A stretch of DNA of 64,000 nucleotides, taken from NCBI RefSeq assembly GCF_015706575.1, contig NW_024037069.1:38275315-38339314 (forward strand), read 5' to 3'. Under the pieces are notes generated by a model. It saw nothing but the letters and a program-made list of their open reading frames with translations. It was not told the origin of the DNA and did no database searches. Position 1 is the stretch's first letter. Each line of letters starts with the position of its first letter. Source of the DNA: Patiria miniata (Eukaryota; Echinodermata; Asteroidea; Valvatida; Asterinidae). Of this stretch, positions 36,501 to 45,918 are shown one piece after another. A program made the translations under genes and the position numbers.

Positions 36501-39500
36501 CATGCCTGGTATTAGTAGTAATTTTTTTAAAGTGACTTTTTGGTTAAAATCATTCCAGCTGGAAACTTGGCTCGCCCAGATGCAGAGTGAGCTGTCCCTG
36601 GCTAAGACGACCCCGCCCATCCCACCACAATCCCTGAACTCGATCACAGACGATGCTTCAGGAGGCGATGGCAAAGAGGTCCAGACACTGAAGACGAGAA
36701 TCACGGAGCTGGAAGAAGAGAACGGCAGGCTGGCCGAGAGGAACGAGAACCTGGATGTACTGCTGGAACGCCGGGCACTGAAGGTGATTTGTTATTGGAT
36801 GATGTGCAGGGACAATAGAGGGTGCTGTCTACATGACTTACAATAGCCAAGAAGGGGCACATATGTAGTTGGCCCATTCAAATCCTGGCATGCAACGTTT
36901 TTTTGGATCCACTGACTTCCTCGTTTTTTTTACTTCTCATGAATTGAAAAATTTCCTCGTTTTTTTCTAAATTCCCAGTTGCATGCCTGAAATTAGGACA
37001 ATGCATGTTATTCTGAGCACAGCCTTAAAAGGACACTTTCGTCCCGAGTGCACCCAATTGGGCTGGAAATACGTACAGAGAAAGGAAAAAAACTGTTACT
37101 GCGTAGTGTTTCATGAACATTTTGAAAAGAAACTTGCATGTGTTCCTGGATTTACGACCAGTGCTCCAGCGACTCGATTTCTGGTGAACAAAAGCTTGTA
37201 CCTTGACATTCCTTTGCTTTGCATTGTCACGAAAAACAGAAAATTTCCATGATAAGTTGTGTAAACATTTTTATTCTAATTTTTTCTCTGTCACCTTTTT
37301 AAAATTTCTTCTAAGTTGAACAAAGAAATTGATTGGCGTGGGGTTTGAACCTGCGACCTCCAGATTGTCGTTCAGGACCTCTACCAACTTAGCTATCCAG
37401 CCCTACGTTGGCGGTTCCCCAATTTGTCAATGTCTTTGATCAAGGTGCTGATTGGAAGCCATCAACCCATATATGCCATATAGCCAGGGATCATGCACCC
37501 TGAACAAAGACATCGCCAAATGGGGAACGGCCAAGAGAGGATAGCTCAGTTGGTAAAGCACCAGAACAAGCAATCCCGAGGTTGCAGGTTCAAACCCAGC
37601 TCCAGTAATTTTTTGTGTGTAAATACATATTTGAGCCCAAAAGGCACATTCTCTCAAAAGTGCTTAAACAATTCCTATTTTGGAAGCCCTTTAACAATTC
37701 CTATTTTGTTCCTGTTTGTTCTCCCCCTCCCCCTCCCCTATAGGGTGATTATGACCCCACCAAAACCAAGATCATCAGTTTCGCCCAGAACCCGGCTGCC
37801 TTGGCGCGTCAGGAGAGAGCCGCCGAGACCAAACACCTCAAGGAGGAAGTGGAGAGACTGAGGAACAGGGTGCAGGTCTTGAAGGAGGGCGGGGCCGGGG
37901 AAGATGTCACGCAGGTCGTCATGGAGAAGATGAAGGAGTCCACTACTCAGGAGGTCGAAGGTGAACTGTCACAACAATGCAATTATTAAAAAAACCAGTA
38001 TCAGTTTACCTTTTGGTGACAATAGCAGACAGAATTTGCCAAAACCATATGCCCATAGTTGTACAGTTGCAAACATTTCCATCCTTAAGCCCGGTTCATA
38101 CTTCACGCGAAAACAAGCGCAAGGGGAAATTCATGTCGTCAACAATGGTGGACATGCTTCGAACGTTTTGTTGACGTCACAAATTTCGCTTTCGCTTTCG
38201 CTTTCGCTTTCACGTGAAGTGTGAACCGGGCTTTAGGGGTTTGAGCAACACACGATCTGATCATACAGATTGTCAACCATTTAAAACTTGTTTACATTCG
38301 TTAACGTAATTTCTTGTATTTAATGAAATTTGAATACTCCAAACATTCACAACATTTAGGGTCTTCAAGATCTTATCATACAATTCATAAATCATTTTAT
38401 AACTTGTCTATTTTTTTTTTTTTTAAGTTTATTTTATTTTGTATGTATGAAATTTGAGTACTTTAAAAAGTCATAACCTTATCCTCACGTAGGAAATGCT
38501 CTACAGATACAGCATTGCACAGTGGAAACAAAAATGGTTGCTATAAGCTTTCCGTTCCAAACAAATTTGGTAATGTGTAGTTTTAGGTCATTAGTGCTCA
38601 AGATTGTATCCCAACTTGTTGATAACATTTTTTTTAAATGTAAGGTTTGTACAATGTACAACATTAATTTGTCAATAGTTGAGAGAATACAGTTCTGCTT
38701 TAATTTTAATATTGAAATAAATTACTCAAAATGAGGTACTCATCCACCTATCAAATTAATCCCTTCGCAGATCTTAAGAAACAATTGTCTGAGTCAGAGC
38801 TGCGCAACCAACGACTCAAAGAGGTCTTCCAGAAAAAGATCCAGGAGTTCCGGGAGGCGTGTTACCGGCTAACAGGGTACCAGATGAACATATCCAGCGA
38901 CAACCAGTACAGACTCATGTCCATGTATGCCGAGCAGGAGACCGATGTGCTGCTTTTTCAGGTACATTTTACTGAGGGCATCTAGATCACTAACTGTTAC
39001 ATGTTGTAATTTATTTTTAGCAATAAAACTAAGACCCGTTTCAGACTGGTGTTCTAGAGGTGCATCGAACCAAACTGTTGTGGAGATTTGAATTGGGCAC
39101 AATTTGATGAGCACAGTTTGTTGATAGAAACAGTCGTTATGAATAACTCCAAAGTCTAGTCCGTGGAAAATTAAAAAGATAATTTGGGTGAGCTCCTTAC
39201 ACTTTTTCGTTTGGAGGGTCTCTGGAATGAGCACAGTCGATATCAGAATTATTATTTCAATAATCGATATATCAGAAATCCAATATCGAGAATATTCGAT
39301 ATGATCGATTATCCCATGTAAAAGTTAAAGACCATAAAGATGACACTTTGATTAAAAAAACAAAAACAAAGTCCCAATTTTCCATGGCTTTCTCTGGAGC
39401 ATACTGCTCAAACTTTTAAAACATCTCAGCACTGACAGTTTGTCTGGAACGGGTGGTTTCTTGTGAGGTTTTGTATTGGGGAGATCGCGAATTCCAGCGA

Positions 39501-40304
39501 ACGCAGAGCACAAAACGACGCCTCTTGGCATTTCGCGTTGTGCTCTGCGTTCGCTGGAAGTGGCAGTCTCCCCCAATGTAAAACCTCACAGGAGACCGCC
39601 CGTTCTGGACAAACTGCAATGTTTTTTTTTTGAGTCTCAAGCACAAGTTGCCGCCAAGTTTTATTTCATTATACAGCAAATGTTAAACACAAAGTAAAAG
39701 CACAAACGGGATTCATTTTGACGATTAATCTGACGCATTTTCAATATTTTTGATTTCATTCCTCAATATCAAAAATTTCGACATTTAGATATGATTAAAA
39801 ATTGCTATCGGCGATATTGATATCAAACTTATATCGAATAGTTGAGTTATATCTATATATCGATGGTGCTTACTCTGGAACACTAGACTGAATAGGTCAT
39901 AAGGATTTTGTCAACTGCCCATGGCATTACTGAGCAAGTTTGAGGGAGGACTATGGTTAATTATAGTTGGACTATCTTTACTCGAGCGCAGAGTAGTTGG
40001 ACTATCCTAGTTGATTATTTTGGAACCGGAGCCCGGGGCATGTTCCATCGCTGGTTACCAATAGCTGCCGGCATCAAAATGCACAGCAGGAAGCTAGAAT
40101 CAGGAAGTTTTTTCTTAAATTTCCATTTTTAAATTTTTTTTATTGAAGGCAACATCATCCGGCGAGATGCAGCTTCTCGAGAACGACTTCTCCTCCACCC
40201 TGACAGACTTCATCAGCTCGTTCCTCCACCAACAGGACAGTATCCCAGCATTCCTTAGTAGCGTGACCCTTGACCTGTACAGCCGACAGACCATGGTTGG
40301 TTGA
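25377..40304 (+). CDS. MAD1L1: Mitotic spindle assembly checkpoint protein MAD1, 17 coding exons
   Basis: Coding exons: 25377-25452, 26254-26420, 27617-27799, 28636-28688, 28832-28903, 29144-29225, 31163-31293, 32037-32151, 32403-32464, 33311-33397, 33944-34088, 35009-35149, 36242-36298, 36559-36783, 37744-37960, 38771-38961, 40149-40304. All junctions have GT/AG and compatible phases. The joined protein is 719 residues; human MAD1 has 718. MAD1 sits at unattached kinetochores and nuclear pores and recruits MAD2 for conversion to its active checkpoint form. Most of the chain is Glu/Lys/Leu-rich coiled coil. Near residues 541-556 is the MAD2-interaction motif (KIISFAQNPAALAR), at 619-621 the RLK motif that contacts BUB1, then the globular C-terminal domain with YRLTGYQMNISSDNQYRL and the final HQQDSIPAFLSSVTLDLYSR. 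The start has an ideal GCCATGG context. Confidence 0.95.
25463..25896. mobile_element. AGGGAAT-end TTAA MITE, copy X1
   Basis: TTAA at 25459-25462 precedes AGGGAATATACA, and TGTACATTCCCT is followed by TTAA at 25897-25900. The interior contains a GGTGGTCGGCCGACCACC palindrome. The element begins 10 bases into MAD1L1 intron 1, right after the donor GTAAGG. Related copies are at 49352-50396. The target duplication could be TTAA or TA. Confidence 0.7.
26553..27377. mobile_element. CCCTAACC-end TTAA MITE, copy E, split by a SINE
   Basis: TTAACCCTTACC at the left and GGAGTTAGGGTTATT at the right. The interior follows copy C almost base for base but is interrupted at 26623-27025 by a SINE. Located in MAD1L1 intron 2. 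Confidence 0.75.
26623..27025 (-). mobile_element. tRNA-derived SINE inserted into MITE copy E
   Basis: AGGTTA flanks it on both sides (26617-26622 and 27026-27031), and copy C shows the empty site. On the minus strand the head has GGTCCAATGGTTACGGTG and a decayed box B GGATTCAAATCC. It is followed by CTTGAGCAAGGCACTTTACC and, further on, CGTTAAAGAACCCAGTAAC. It is about 400 bp long, longer than the 20172 copy. Confidence 0.75.
28017..28431. mobile_element. CCCTAACC-end TTAA MITE, copy F
   Basis: TTAACCCTAACCCTCCTC at the left, GGGGGTTAGGGTTAA at the right. The interior resembles copies C and E (TATGTTCAGCCATGCATAA) but with more divergence. Located in MAD1L1 intron 3. Confidence 0.7.
29515..29665. 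repeat. CATGGAAA-rich dispersed repeat
   Basis: Repeated CATGGAAAAG, CATGGAAACTTCAAGGAAT and GTCATGGAAAGTTGATTTT words. Related stretches occur at about 5660-5760 and 770-900. No boundaries or class could be set. Confidence 0.4.
29699..29920. mobile_element. CCCTAACC-end TTAA MITE, copy G (divergent)
   Basis: TTAACCCTAACCGAACTC at the left and GGGGAGTTAGGGTTAA at the right, with GGTTCCTAGTAAA before the right end as in copy A. The GGAGGATT units are absent and the middle is unrelated. Located in MAD1L1 intron 6, immediately before a LINE fragment. Confidence 0.6.
29921..30570 (+). pseudogene. 5'-truncated CR1/L2-like LINE, 3' end of the reverse transcriptase ORF
   Basis: Translation gives LHWLPIQSRIHFKILLLTFK and ALHDLSRPDTL, then, after a shift of frame and a stop near 30100, KVHSKYSLRSNGRLLVDYP, GDRAFAQAAPSLWNQLPPEI and SLTVFKTKLKTFLF. 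This is the familiar C-terminal part of CR1/L2-type non-LTR retrotransposon polyproteins. The 3' end has AATAAATGCAATTT and a (TTA)n tail at 30539-30568, typical of these elements. The rest of the element is missing, so the copy is dead on arrival, and the frameshift shows later decay. Located in MAD1L1 intron 6. Confidence 0.8.
31383..31665 (+). mobile_element. tRNA-derived SINE
   Basis: Box A-like TGGCCTATTGGTTAGGG and box B GGGGTTCGAATCC are followed by CCTTGGGCAAGGCACTTCAC, CCACCCAGGAGTATAAATGG and GCGATGGACTAGCATCCCAT. It is the fullest SINE of the window. Located in MAD1L1 intron 7, about 90 bases after exon 7. Confidence 0.75.
32501..32869. mobile_element. Harbinger-like MITE, GGCCAAA ends, copy 3
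   Basis: TAA flanks it on both sides (32498-32500, 32870-32872). It is colinear with the 14304 copy (GTGGTGCGGCGACGCGGC, GTCGGCTGATGACTGC). It starts 36 bases after the donor of MAD1L1 exon 9, so open frames that run from the exon into it are not coding. Confidence 0.75.
34045..34266 (+). repeat. Exact two-unit 108-bp tandem duplication across a MAD1L1 splice donor
   Basis: The block starting ACCTGGTCAAACGGCTGC recurs at an offset of exactly 108 bases (ACCTGG at 34045, 34153, 34261) with only a few substitutions. The first unit holds the last 44 coding bases of exon 11 and its donor (AAAGGTTGTG). The second is an intronic copy of exon end, donor and intron start. Reading through the first donor meets a TAA within nine codons, so the first donor must be the one used for a full-length protein. 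Confidence 0.85.
35206..35384. repeat. Inverted repeat enclosing a tRNA-like box B segment
   Basis: TTTTGCCCTTCACCAACG...TAAACACTG (about 35218) and CAGTGTTTAAAAACG...GGGCAAAA (about 35334) are inverted arms of about 45 bases. The minus strand between them has GGAGGTCGTGGGTTCAAGTC, a box B-like word. The same unit, interrupted by another element, is at 41640-42250. Located in MAD1L1 intron 12. Confidence 0.55.
37330..37405 (-). mobile_element. tRNA-like SINE head
   Basis: On the minus strand GGATAGCTAAGTTGGTAGAG (box A) and GGTCGCAGGTTCAAACCC (box B) are correctly spaced. The flanks continue as AT-rich sequence without a terminator-like T-run directly after, so this is called a SINE or pseudo-tRNA. 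Located in MAD1L1 intron 14. Confidence 0.5.
37533..37645 (+). mobile_element. tRNA-like SINE head
   Basis: GGATAGCTCAGTTGGTAAAG (box A) and GGTTGCAGGTTCAAACCC (box B) at tRNA spacing. The anticodon arm (CCAGAACAAGCAATCCCGAG) does not pair and the acceptor stem is not complementary, so it is not a functional tRNA gene. Located in MAD1L1 intron 14, inverted relative to the 37330 copy. Confidence 0.5.
37744..37960 (+). CDS. MAD1L1: MAD1L1 exon 15 with the MAD2-interaction motif
   Basis: It encodes residues 533-604 plus one base. The segment TKTKIISFAQNPAALARQ matches the MAD2-binding motif of vertebrate MAD1 in position (about 541-558) and in the conserved Asn-Pro and Ala-Arg pairs. This is the short stretch threaded through the safety belt of closed MAD2. 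The flanking sequence is Glu/Lys-rich coiled coil. Confidence 0.9.
38087..38235. mobile_element. MITE with TAARGCCCGGTTC ends
   Basis: TTAAGCCCGGTTCATACTTC and the inverse of CTAAAGCCCGGTTCACACTT bound a segment of about 145 bp with (CTTTCG)n at one side and TGACGTCA near the middle. Non-coding. Located in MAD1L1 intron 15. Confidence 0.6.
38771..38961 (+). CDS. MAD1L1: MAD1L1 exon 16 with the RLK motif and start of the C-terminal domain
   Basis: It encodes residues 605-668. NQRLKEVFQKKIQEFREACY contains the Arg-Leu-Lys triplet (619-621) required in vertebrates for binding phosphorylated BUB1. It is followed by YRLTGYQMNISSDNQYRLMS, the beginning of the RWD-like C-terminal fold. The exon ends after VLLFQ and joins in phase 0 to ATSSGEMQLLEN in the last exon. 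Confidence 0.9.
39228..39872. mobile_element. hAT-like non-autonomous element with 8-bp target duplication
   Basis: CTCTGGAA occurs directly before (39220-39227) and after (39873-39880) a 645-bp segment. Its ends TGAGCACAGTCGATAT and the inverse TAAGCACCATCGATATAT are inverted repeats. Many ATATCGAT-type palindromic words lie inside both ends. An 8-bp duplication is the hAT signature, but the terminal bases do not match a named family. A 181-bp hairpin sits inside. Located in MAD1L1 intron 16. Confidence 0.65.
39436..39616. mobile_element. 181-bp near-perfect hairpin nested in the hAT-like element
   Basis: CAGTTTGTCTGGAACGGG at the left and CCCGTTCTGGACAAACTG at the right are ends of arms of about 78 bases, which include CCAGCGAACGCAGAGCACAA. 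The loop is about 24 bases. Open frames on both strands over it mirror each other, as expected for a palindrome. Confidence 0.75.
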
Positions 40305-40847
40305 ACCAAGCGAGACATTGACGTCTCTCCGATGATGAACGCTAACAATTTACAAATATCTTGCGGATTTTGGCCATTTTCCCAAACTGTGGTTTCAACT
40401 GCAGCTCCACCTTATCCTTGCCTCCAGAATCATTTGGGAGCAGTTAATGTTTAAACCAAATTGAAAGTGGCCTGCACAAGTACCCCCTCAACGATTACAA
40501 AAGGAGAGTTGGGGGAGACCACTGGGAGAGACATTTGAACTCATAACTGATGTTGCCCGACGCTCGTGCGACGATGTTACAGGTTTGTGCTCATTCAGAA
40601 TTAAAAAAAGTTGTGCGCCACACGAACGCCAACCAGTACACACACGTTGTGTGTCCTGTCAACTGGCGCTTGAGAGTGGTCAAACAGCGCCCTCTTGTGT
40701 TTGCGCATGGAGACTATACTAAAACACACTTGATCTCGCTACTTCTGGTTGGAGTTCTTAATGAAATGAGAAGAATAGGCACTGTTGATGAAATTTAAAC
40801 GTCTTACAATTATTTAAATGGAATTTTGAAGGGAAAACTAAAAAAAC

Positions 40848-40853
40848 ATTAAA
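40848..40853 (+). terminator. Candidate poly(A) signal for MAD1L1
   Basis: ATTAAA lies about 545 bases after the MAD1L1 stop codon. It is a common variant signal, but the true cleavage site cannot be fixed here. Confidence 0.25.
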
Positions 40854-40897
40854 GGTATATTTGTATTAAGGCACCAATAACTAAAATCTGTATTGGT

Positions 40898-41140
40898 CAT
40901 TCTATAAATTTGGGGTCCCAATTTTCTGTCCCTGTTACATCTGACATCTCTGATTTTATAATTCGGATGAACTCCTACATGCAGTCGTTCTCCAAGAGTG
41001 ATTATGAATAGCAAACAACCTACCCAACAAATAAATAATTTGAAGTCATTCTTGACAATACTTGAATGGTAAATTACAAAGGACCAAGGTAACAGATACA
41101 GGAAAAAATATCACACTTGGGATGCTAAATTTATAGAATG
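40898..41140. mobile_element. CATTCTAT-family MITE, complete copy
   Basis: CATTCTATAAATTTGGGGTC at the left and the inverse of CATTCTATAAATTTAGCATC at the right bound a segment of about 243 bp containing AGAGTGATTATGAATAGCAA. It matches 5335-5560 in opposite orientation. Confidence 0.6.
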
Positions 41141-41679
41141 ATGCATATACTATTCAATGCATTATGACAGAACTAGTACTGTTACAGTTTTCATGCCTGT
41201 TATGTTGTAAAGGCACAAGGCACATTTTTGTTTTACAAAGAAACCTCTGTTTTAGAAATTAGTTTGATGACGGAAACAATTCAAAAGCCACAAAGGCAAA
41301 GGCCGAAGCATTTTGTACCAAAGATTCTCTCACATTGCAAAGGCGCATATTTCACATTTCACAATACCCTTACAGAACTTAAAATAATTACTAGAGATAA
41401 CTAATGCTAACTATCTTTTCTCTGTGTTCTTATGTTTGCCAGTAAAGTTAATATTTAATACAACTCTCTGTCATTCAGGGTTCTGCTTCTTTAGGGTCTG
41501 TGTTTTAATTCAGAAGGAAAATAACCAAACAGTGTTTTTTCTAAGCCCAAAATCAAAAATGGATGGATTTTCTGCAACGTGTTTTTAGTGTGAGTACCCA
41601 ATTCATACCATTTGTATTTGCAAAGGTTTTGTGAATATTGGCTTTTGCCCTTCACCAACGTATTTTTATAAACACTGTA

Positions 41680-42145
41680 AGGGTGAGTAAAAACCCGAAA
41701 CCCAAATGTCAGGACTATTGTTTTAGTGAAATTCTGCATGTAGCACTTTCAAAATCTAGGATATGAAAGCCCAATTCATACGCTTTTGTTGGTACAAGAA
41801 TCTTTCAAATCACTCATGTACTTTTCAAGTTACGGAATTTTTTAACACAACCACCGTTTTAAAGTTCTGTCCACGGATCACAAAAAGGTGTCCGTTCTTT
41901 CAGCAAAACGAAAAACAATTTACACACAGCCCTATGTGATGTTTTTTCTATTGCCGAAAGAACACTTACCTTTTTGTGATCTGTGGACAGCACTTTAAAA
42001 CGGTGGTTGTGTTTAAAATTCCGTAACTTGTTAAAAAAAAAAGCTTATGAATTGGGCTTTCATATCCTAGATTTTGAAAGTGCTACATTCAGAACTTCAC
42101 TAAAACAATAGTCCTGACATTTGGTTCTTTTTTTTACTGACCCTC
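41680..42145. mobile_element. 466-bp palindromic MITE inserted in an older repeat
   Basis: Arms of about 200 bases (AAATGTCAGGACTATTGTTT, TCCTAGATTTTGAAAGTGCT on one side, inverse on the other) with ends AGGGTGAGTAAAAA and the inverse of AGGGTCAGTAAAAA. The flanks read AACACTGTA before and TATACTAAGTG after. The uninterrupted relative at 35245 has AACACTGTATACTCAGTG, so the target was TA. Confidence 0.7.
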
Positions 42146-45100
42146 TATACTAAGTGTTGTCCAAGAACTTGTGAGGAATAAAACTTACAAGGTTACTCCA
42201 GTGTGACTCGAACCCACGACCTCCTGCTTACTAGTGCAGAATATTGAATTTACATGTCCCTGACGTAAATTCCATCTTATAAAAAAAGCTTTTGATGTTG
42301 TCATCTTTCTTGAGTGAAAGTTGGTCACATCCATAAAAAAAAAATCTTGATGGCGGGAAAAAATTAAAAAGTCAAATGTTAGGAGAACTATACAAACAAA
42401 TTGAATTTTTCCTCAGAAGTGGTTGAATCGAACTTTGTAAGAAACACCAATTTAACAATCGAAATCATATTGAACATGTGGCTTAGATGAAAGTATTTAA
42501 GAACTGATTTGGTTTTAACCAGAAAAATAAGAAAACTCTTCTTGGAAAGTAACAATTGTTATTTTGACTGCAAATATATCAACTGATGATTCATGATTTC
42601 TTGTTGCGCTGTTGCTGGCATCACTGAACAAGGAAATTAGTTTCCCTGAATGTACAAGGTTAATTAAAACCGCGAAACGTTGCTCTGAAAACTCATCAAA
42701 CTGTAACAAGATTGTAATATCTTATTCATGGAAAAGCCGTTTCGCAGGATGGTTTTGCAGGTATTTGCAAACCTCGACATTGCTTTCAGCTTCGGATGAA
42801 AGGAAATATCAGACCCTGACTTTGACTCTAGATAGGCTTACTGTCTTAATCAAGAACAGCATTACCTACAAAATGAAGCCATAAATATATAATACTTACC
42901 ATTTGGTTCTAGAATGCTTGTTTTTTTTTCTTGCATCGGAGATGAAGGCAAGGTCATGCATGGATGAAGCCGATGCTAGAAATGTAACCGTGGTTTAGGA
43001 AATGGCCAAGGATCTCATCAGCTGATCCAATCTTTAGAGACTCATTGAATTAGTGTGGAGTTCCGGATCGTGATTGCCAATTATGCTAATTTGTCTCGGA
43101 GGATTAAATTGCTGCTTTGCCTTATCGTGTAGAGATTGGCCCATCTCGTGTTCTGATTAGGGACAGTAATAGGGGTTGTGTAGTAATGCAAAACTTGACT
43201 TTTTAGTGATCAAGCCTCGGAGGAAATTTCCTCATGAGGAAATACTAGGGAAGATTTTGGTGAATTGTGAACTCACAATTCACCAAAACCTTTCCCAATT
43301 TTCAGATTTGTTTAATTATATGGGTGCTCAAGAATTGTCTACTTTTATTTCTAAAGAATCCATCTGTGTACAACCGCGCATGACATAAACAGTGACAGGC
43401 CACGTCACAGTGAGGTTAGATCCATAAAAGGTAAAAGAGATAAGATTTTATACGAGTTCAAATTTCACATGACACCATTATCTGTTCATTCGACAATACA
43501 TGTAGTTACCCAACTCATTTCAGAGGCTCATAAAAGAAACAAAATGCGTATCTGTACCGCAGAGCAGAAATGTGGAGTTACTTTTCTATAGTATACTATA
43601 GGTTTCCAAGTTGTACCAGTATTTTGTAATCTGCGGAAACATTGGACGACGTAGCGACAATGAGGGTGAAAAAGAAAAGGTTAAACAAAAAAGGTTTTCA
43701 ACAACCAGTATATTTTAAATCGTGAGGTAGGAATTCCTAAATTTGGGCACTGCACTGACTTTATGACTTAGCTGCCATGTCGGCTTTCAGCTTCAGGAAT
43801 AAATAACTGTCTTTCTGAATTAAAACGCACAAACTGATGCCACTTTTGATAGTTCTCTGTTTAGAAAGTCAAAACATCTGACAATTACCCTCCAGGGCCT
43901 CAACCAAGATTGTAAATTGCAATTAAAGGAGCAGAGTTTAAATCCAGTGCAGGAAAAAAACTGCATGCAGACGTCCTAGGCCTAATCAACAAGCCTGTCC
44001 TGTGGCCATGATTTGGACACAACAAAATCAGTCTTAATTTACGGGGCCGATCTCGCGGTGCAGTGAGCAGTGATTGCAATCAACGGCTCGGCTGCGGACA
44101 AGACCCAATTTATGACAGAGCCGATCGCGTCAAGAATTAACACAGCTTGGTAATCGCGCGGTCGAATTCCCCGTCATGTTCATTTTGAGTAAAGCTCTGG
44201 TTGATTGCGTCATTTTTAATCAGGTCTTGGAGCTGTGAATTGAACATCACACACGTACAGTACACGTACACAAGAACACTGGCTTTGGAGATACCGTCTG
44301 CCAGTCGCACGCGCTGCTCATCATGCGCTGCTCATCACGCGCGCACCGCACGGCCTATCAAAGTTCGTGACTGGATTACATATGAATATTCATATCTCGT
44401 TGCTCAACTCCATTGGTGCTTGCGGCGCCAGACAGGTGTCCTGCCACGCGCGGGTACTTTGTGTTGTGGCATTGTGTCATGTAATAAACAGGCTCGACAA
44501 CCGATGAAGACAATATGACAGTCGTTTGGGCGATCGTAGTGGCGCTAAGTAGTGGCCGCCTTTGAAATAGCCTTGACTTTTAAGCGTCTAGTGAATAACT
44601 GTGGATTTTTAAGAGGACACGGCTCTTACATACAAGCAATTCAAGTGAGCTTCGTAACTGGACTTCGACTGAAATGGCTGAGGTTCTTGCTTAAATGTTG
44701 CCGATGGATTTTCTACGGTGAGAGTGAGGTGACAAAAACCTGAGTAACTGGACTGATTTACGTCATGCATTGATGGAATTTTCGGTAACGAGTTTTTGAT
44801 GTCTACGAGTCACTAATCAGTGTTCTCTACGACGTGAGTGTAGCGTTCCGTAACTTGTTGAGATTTCATTGTACGATGAAGCATTTTACACCTTTGATGA
44901 CGCACGGATGTCTTAAAAGTCCATTTTGCGTATTTTCGAAGCTGTGGTTTCCGCAAAGATTGTAATTAAAGAGATTTTGTTCTTGTTGATGACACGAGAA
45001 ATACAGCTGAAGAGCTGTCAATTCGAACATTTTTGTTGGGTGTCTTCCCTCTTAAACCGCGGAGATCGAGAAACAACGTCATTCTGAATCCATTTCGAAC

Positions 45101-45644
45101 AACGTGATCTGGTTGATTGTCGATCAAATCAAGCACAGCCTTTGCGCCAGCAATGGAACACCCATTGCCAATTGGATCACTCTGCTCTTCTGCATCGTGA
45201 ATCACTTAGTAGAGCTGACCTTGGCGTTCTTCCCCAACACTTCATAATAAGTGCCCGTGTCGTGAACTCCCCCTACAGTAGTTTCATCCGTGCAGAGCAG
45301 CTCCACAAACCTCATTATTTAGTCACAACGGCAACTGTCAATGGTCCTGAAAAGTCTTATTCCTTTTCACGCGCGTTGCTGCAACTGGAGCAGAAAGCAA
45401 CTGTTAACATCGCCGCGAATGTGAATTGGGTTTTCAGTCCCTATCTGACTCGGTGGCTTTCCCCTGGAGTATCCCTCGGGGATTTGCCTCCCACCTCTTT
45501 AAACTGAGCAATTCCTCATCGTCTTCTCTCTCCCTCTGGGTTTCTTCAGGCTTTCGAGCTGCATTGCCCATGCACTTGTGAGGAATCTTTGGTTTTATCA
45601 CCAGAAAGAAATATAATTAGACTAGCACTCGTAAATCTAACAAA

Positions 45645-45918
45645 ATGTGTGACGACAGCGTGTTGGTGCTCGAGAGCGAGCTCAACACCCCGGCCAAGAA
45701 CTGCTACCGCCTGGTGGTGCTCGGTTCCTCCAAGGTGGGCAAGACGTCCATCCTCAAACGGTTCCTGAACGGTCAGTTCGAGGAGCAGTACACGCCTACC
45801 ATCGAGGACTTCCACCGGAAGATTTACAAGATCAAGGGCGAGGTGTACCGGCTGGACATCTTGGACACCTCGGGGAATAACCCTTTTCCGGCCATGAGCA
45901 GGTTGTCGATCTTGACAG
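45645..45918 (+). CDS. RASD1: First coding exon of a RASD (Dexras1/Rhes) small GTPase
   Basis: This exon gives 91 residues plus one base and ends at a consensus donor (ACAGGTAGG). RASD proteins are Ras-like GTPases with a C-terminal extension, acting in G-protein, cAMP and nitric-oxide signalling at membranes. Visible motifs: P-loop GSSKVGKT (27-34), effector segment YTPTIEDFHRK with Thr52, and switch II start DTSGN (74-78), where Ser replaces the Ala of classical Ras and Asn replaces Gln61, both characteristic of RASD. CYRLVVLGSSKVGKTSIL and NPFPAMSRLSILTG also match the family. In vertebrates the intron falls at the same place after SILTG. Exon 2 (NKxD and SAK motifs, cationic tail, CAAX box) was not found in the following 18 kb. 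RASD1 and RASD2 cannot be told apart for an invertebrate. The exon is GC-rich against an AT-rich background. Confidence 0.9.

Larger units (their letters stand above)
40305..45644. other. MAD1L1-RASD intergenic region
   Basis: It contains the MAD1L1 3'UTR, a CATTCTAT-family MITE (40898-41140) and a nested palindromic MITE (41680-42145). From about 44150 the sequence becomes more GC-rich and should hold the RASD promoter and 5'UTR. Just before the RASD start a pyrimidine-rich CTCTCTCCCTCTGGG and TTCTTCAG (to 45550) look like a splice acceptor, suggesting a spliced 5'UTR. No other coding exon is recognised. Confidence 0.6.

Noticed and set aside
37533..37605. Functional tRNA gene
   Set aside because: Box A and B are good, but the anticodon arm and acceptor stem do not pair; the inverted neighbour at 37330 also looks SINE-like.
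39352..39697. Mirror-image open frames on both strands suggesting an overlapping gene pair
   Set aside because: They are the two arms of a 181-bp hairpin read in opposite directions.
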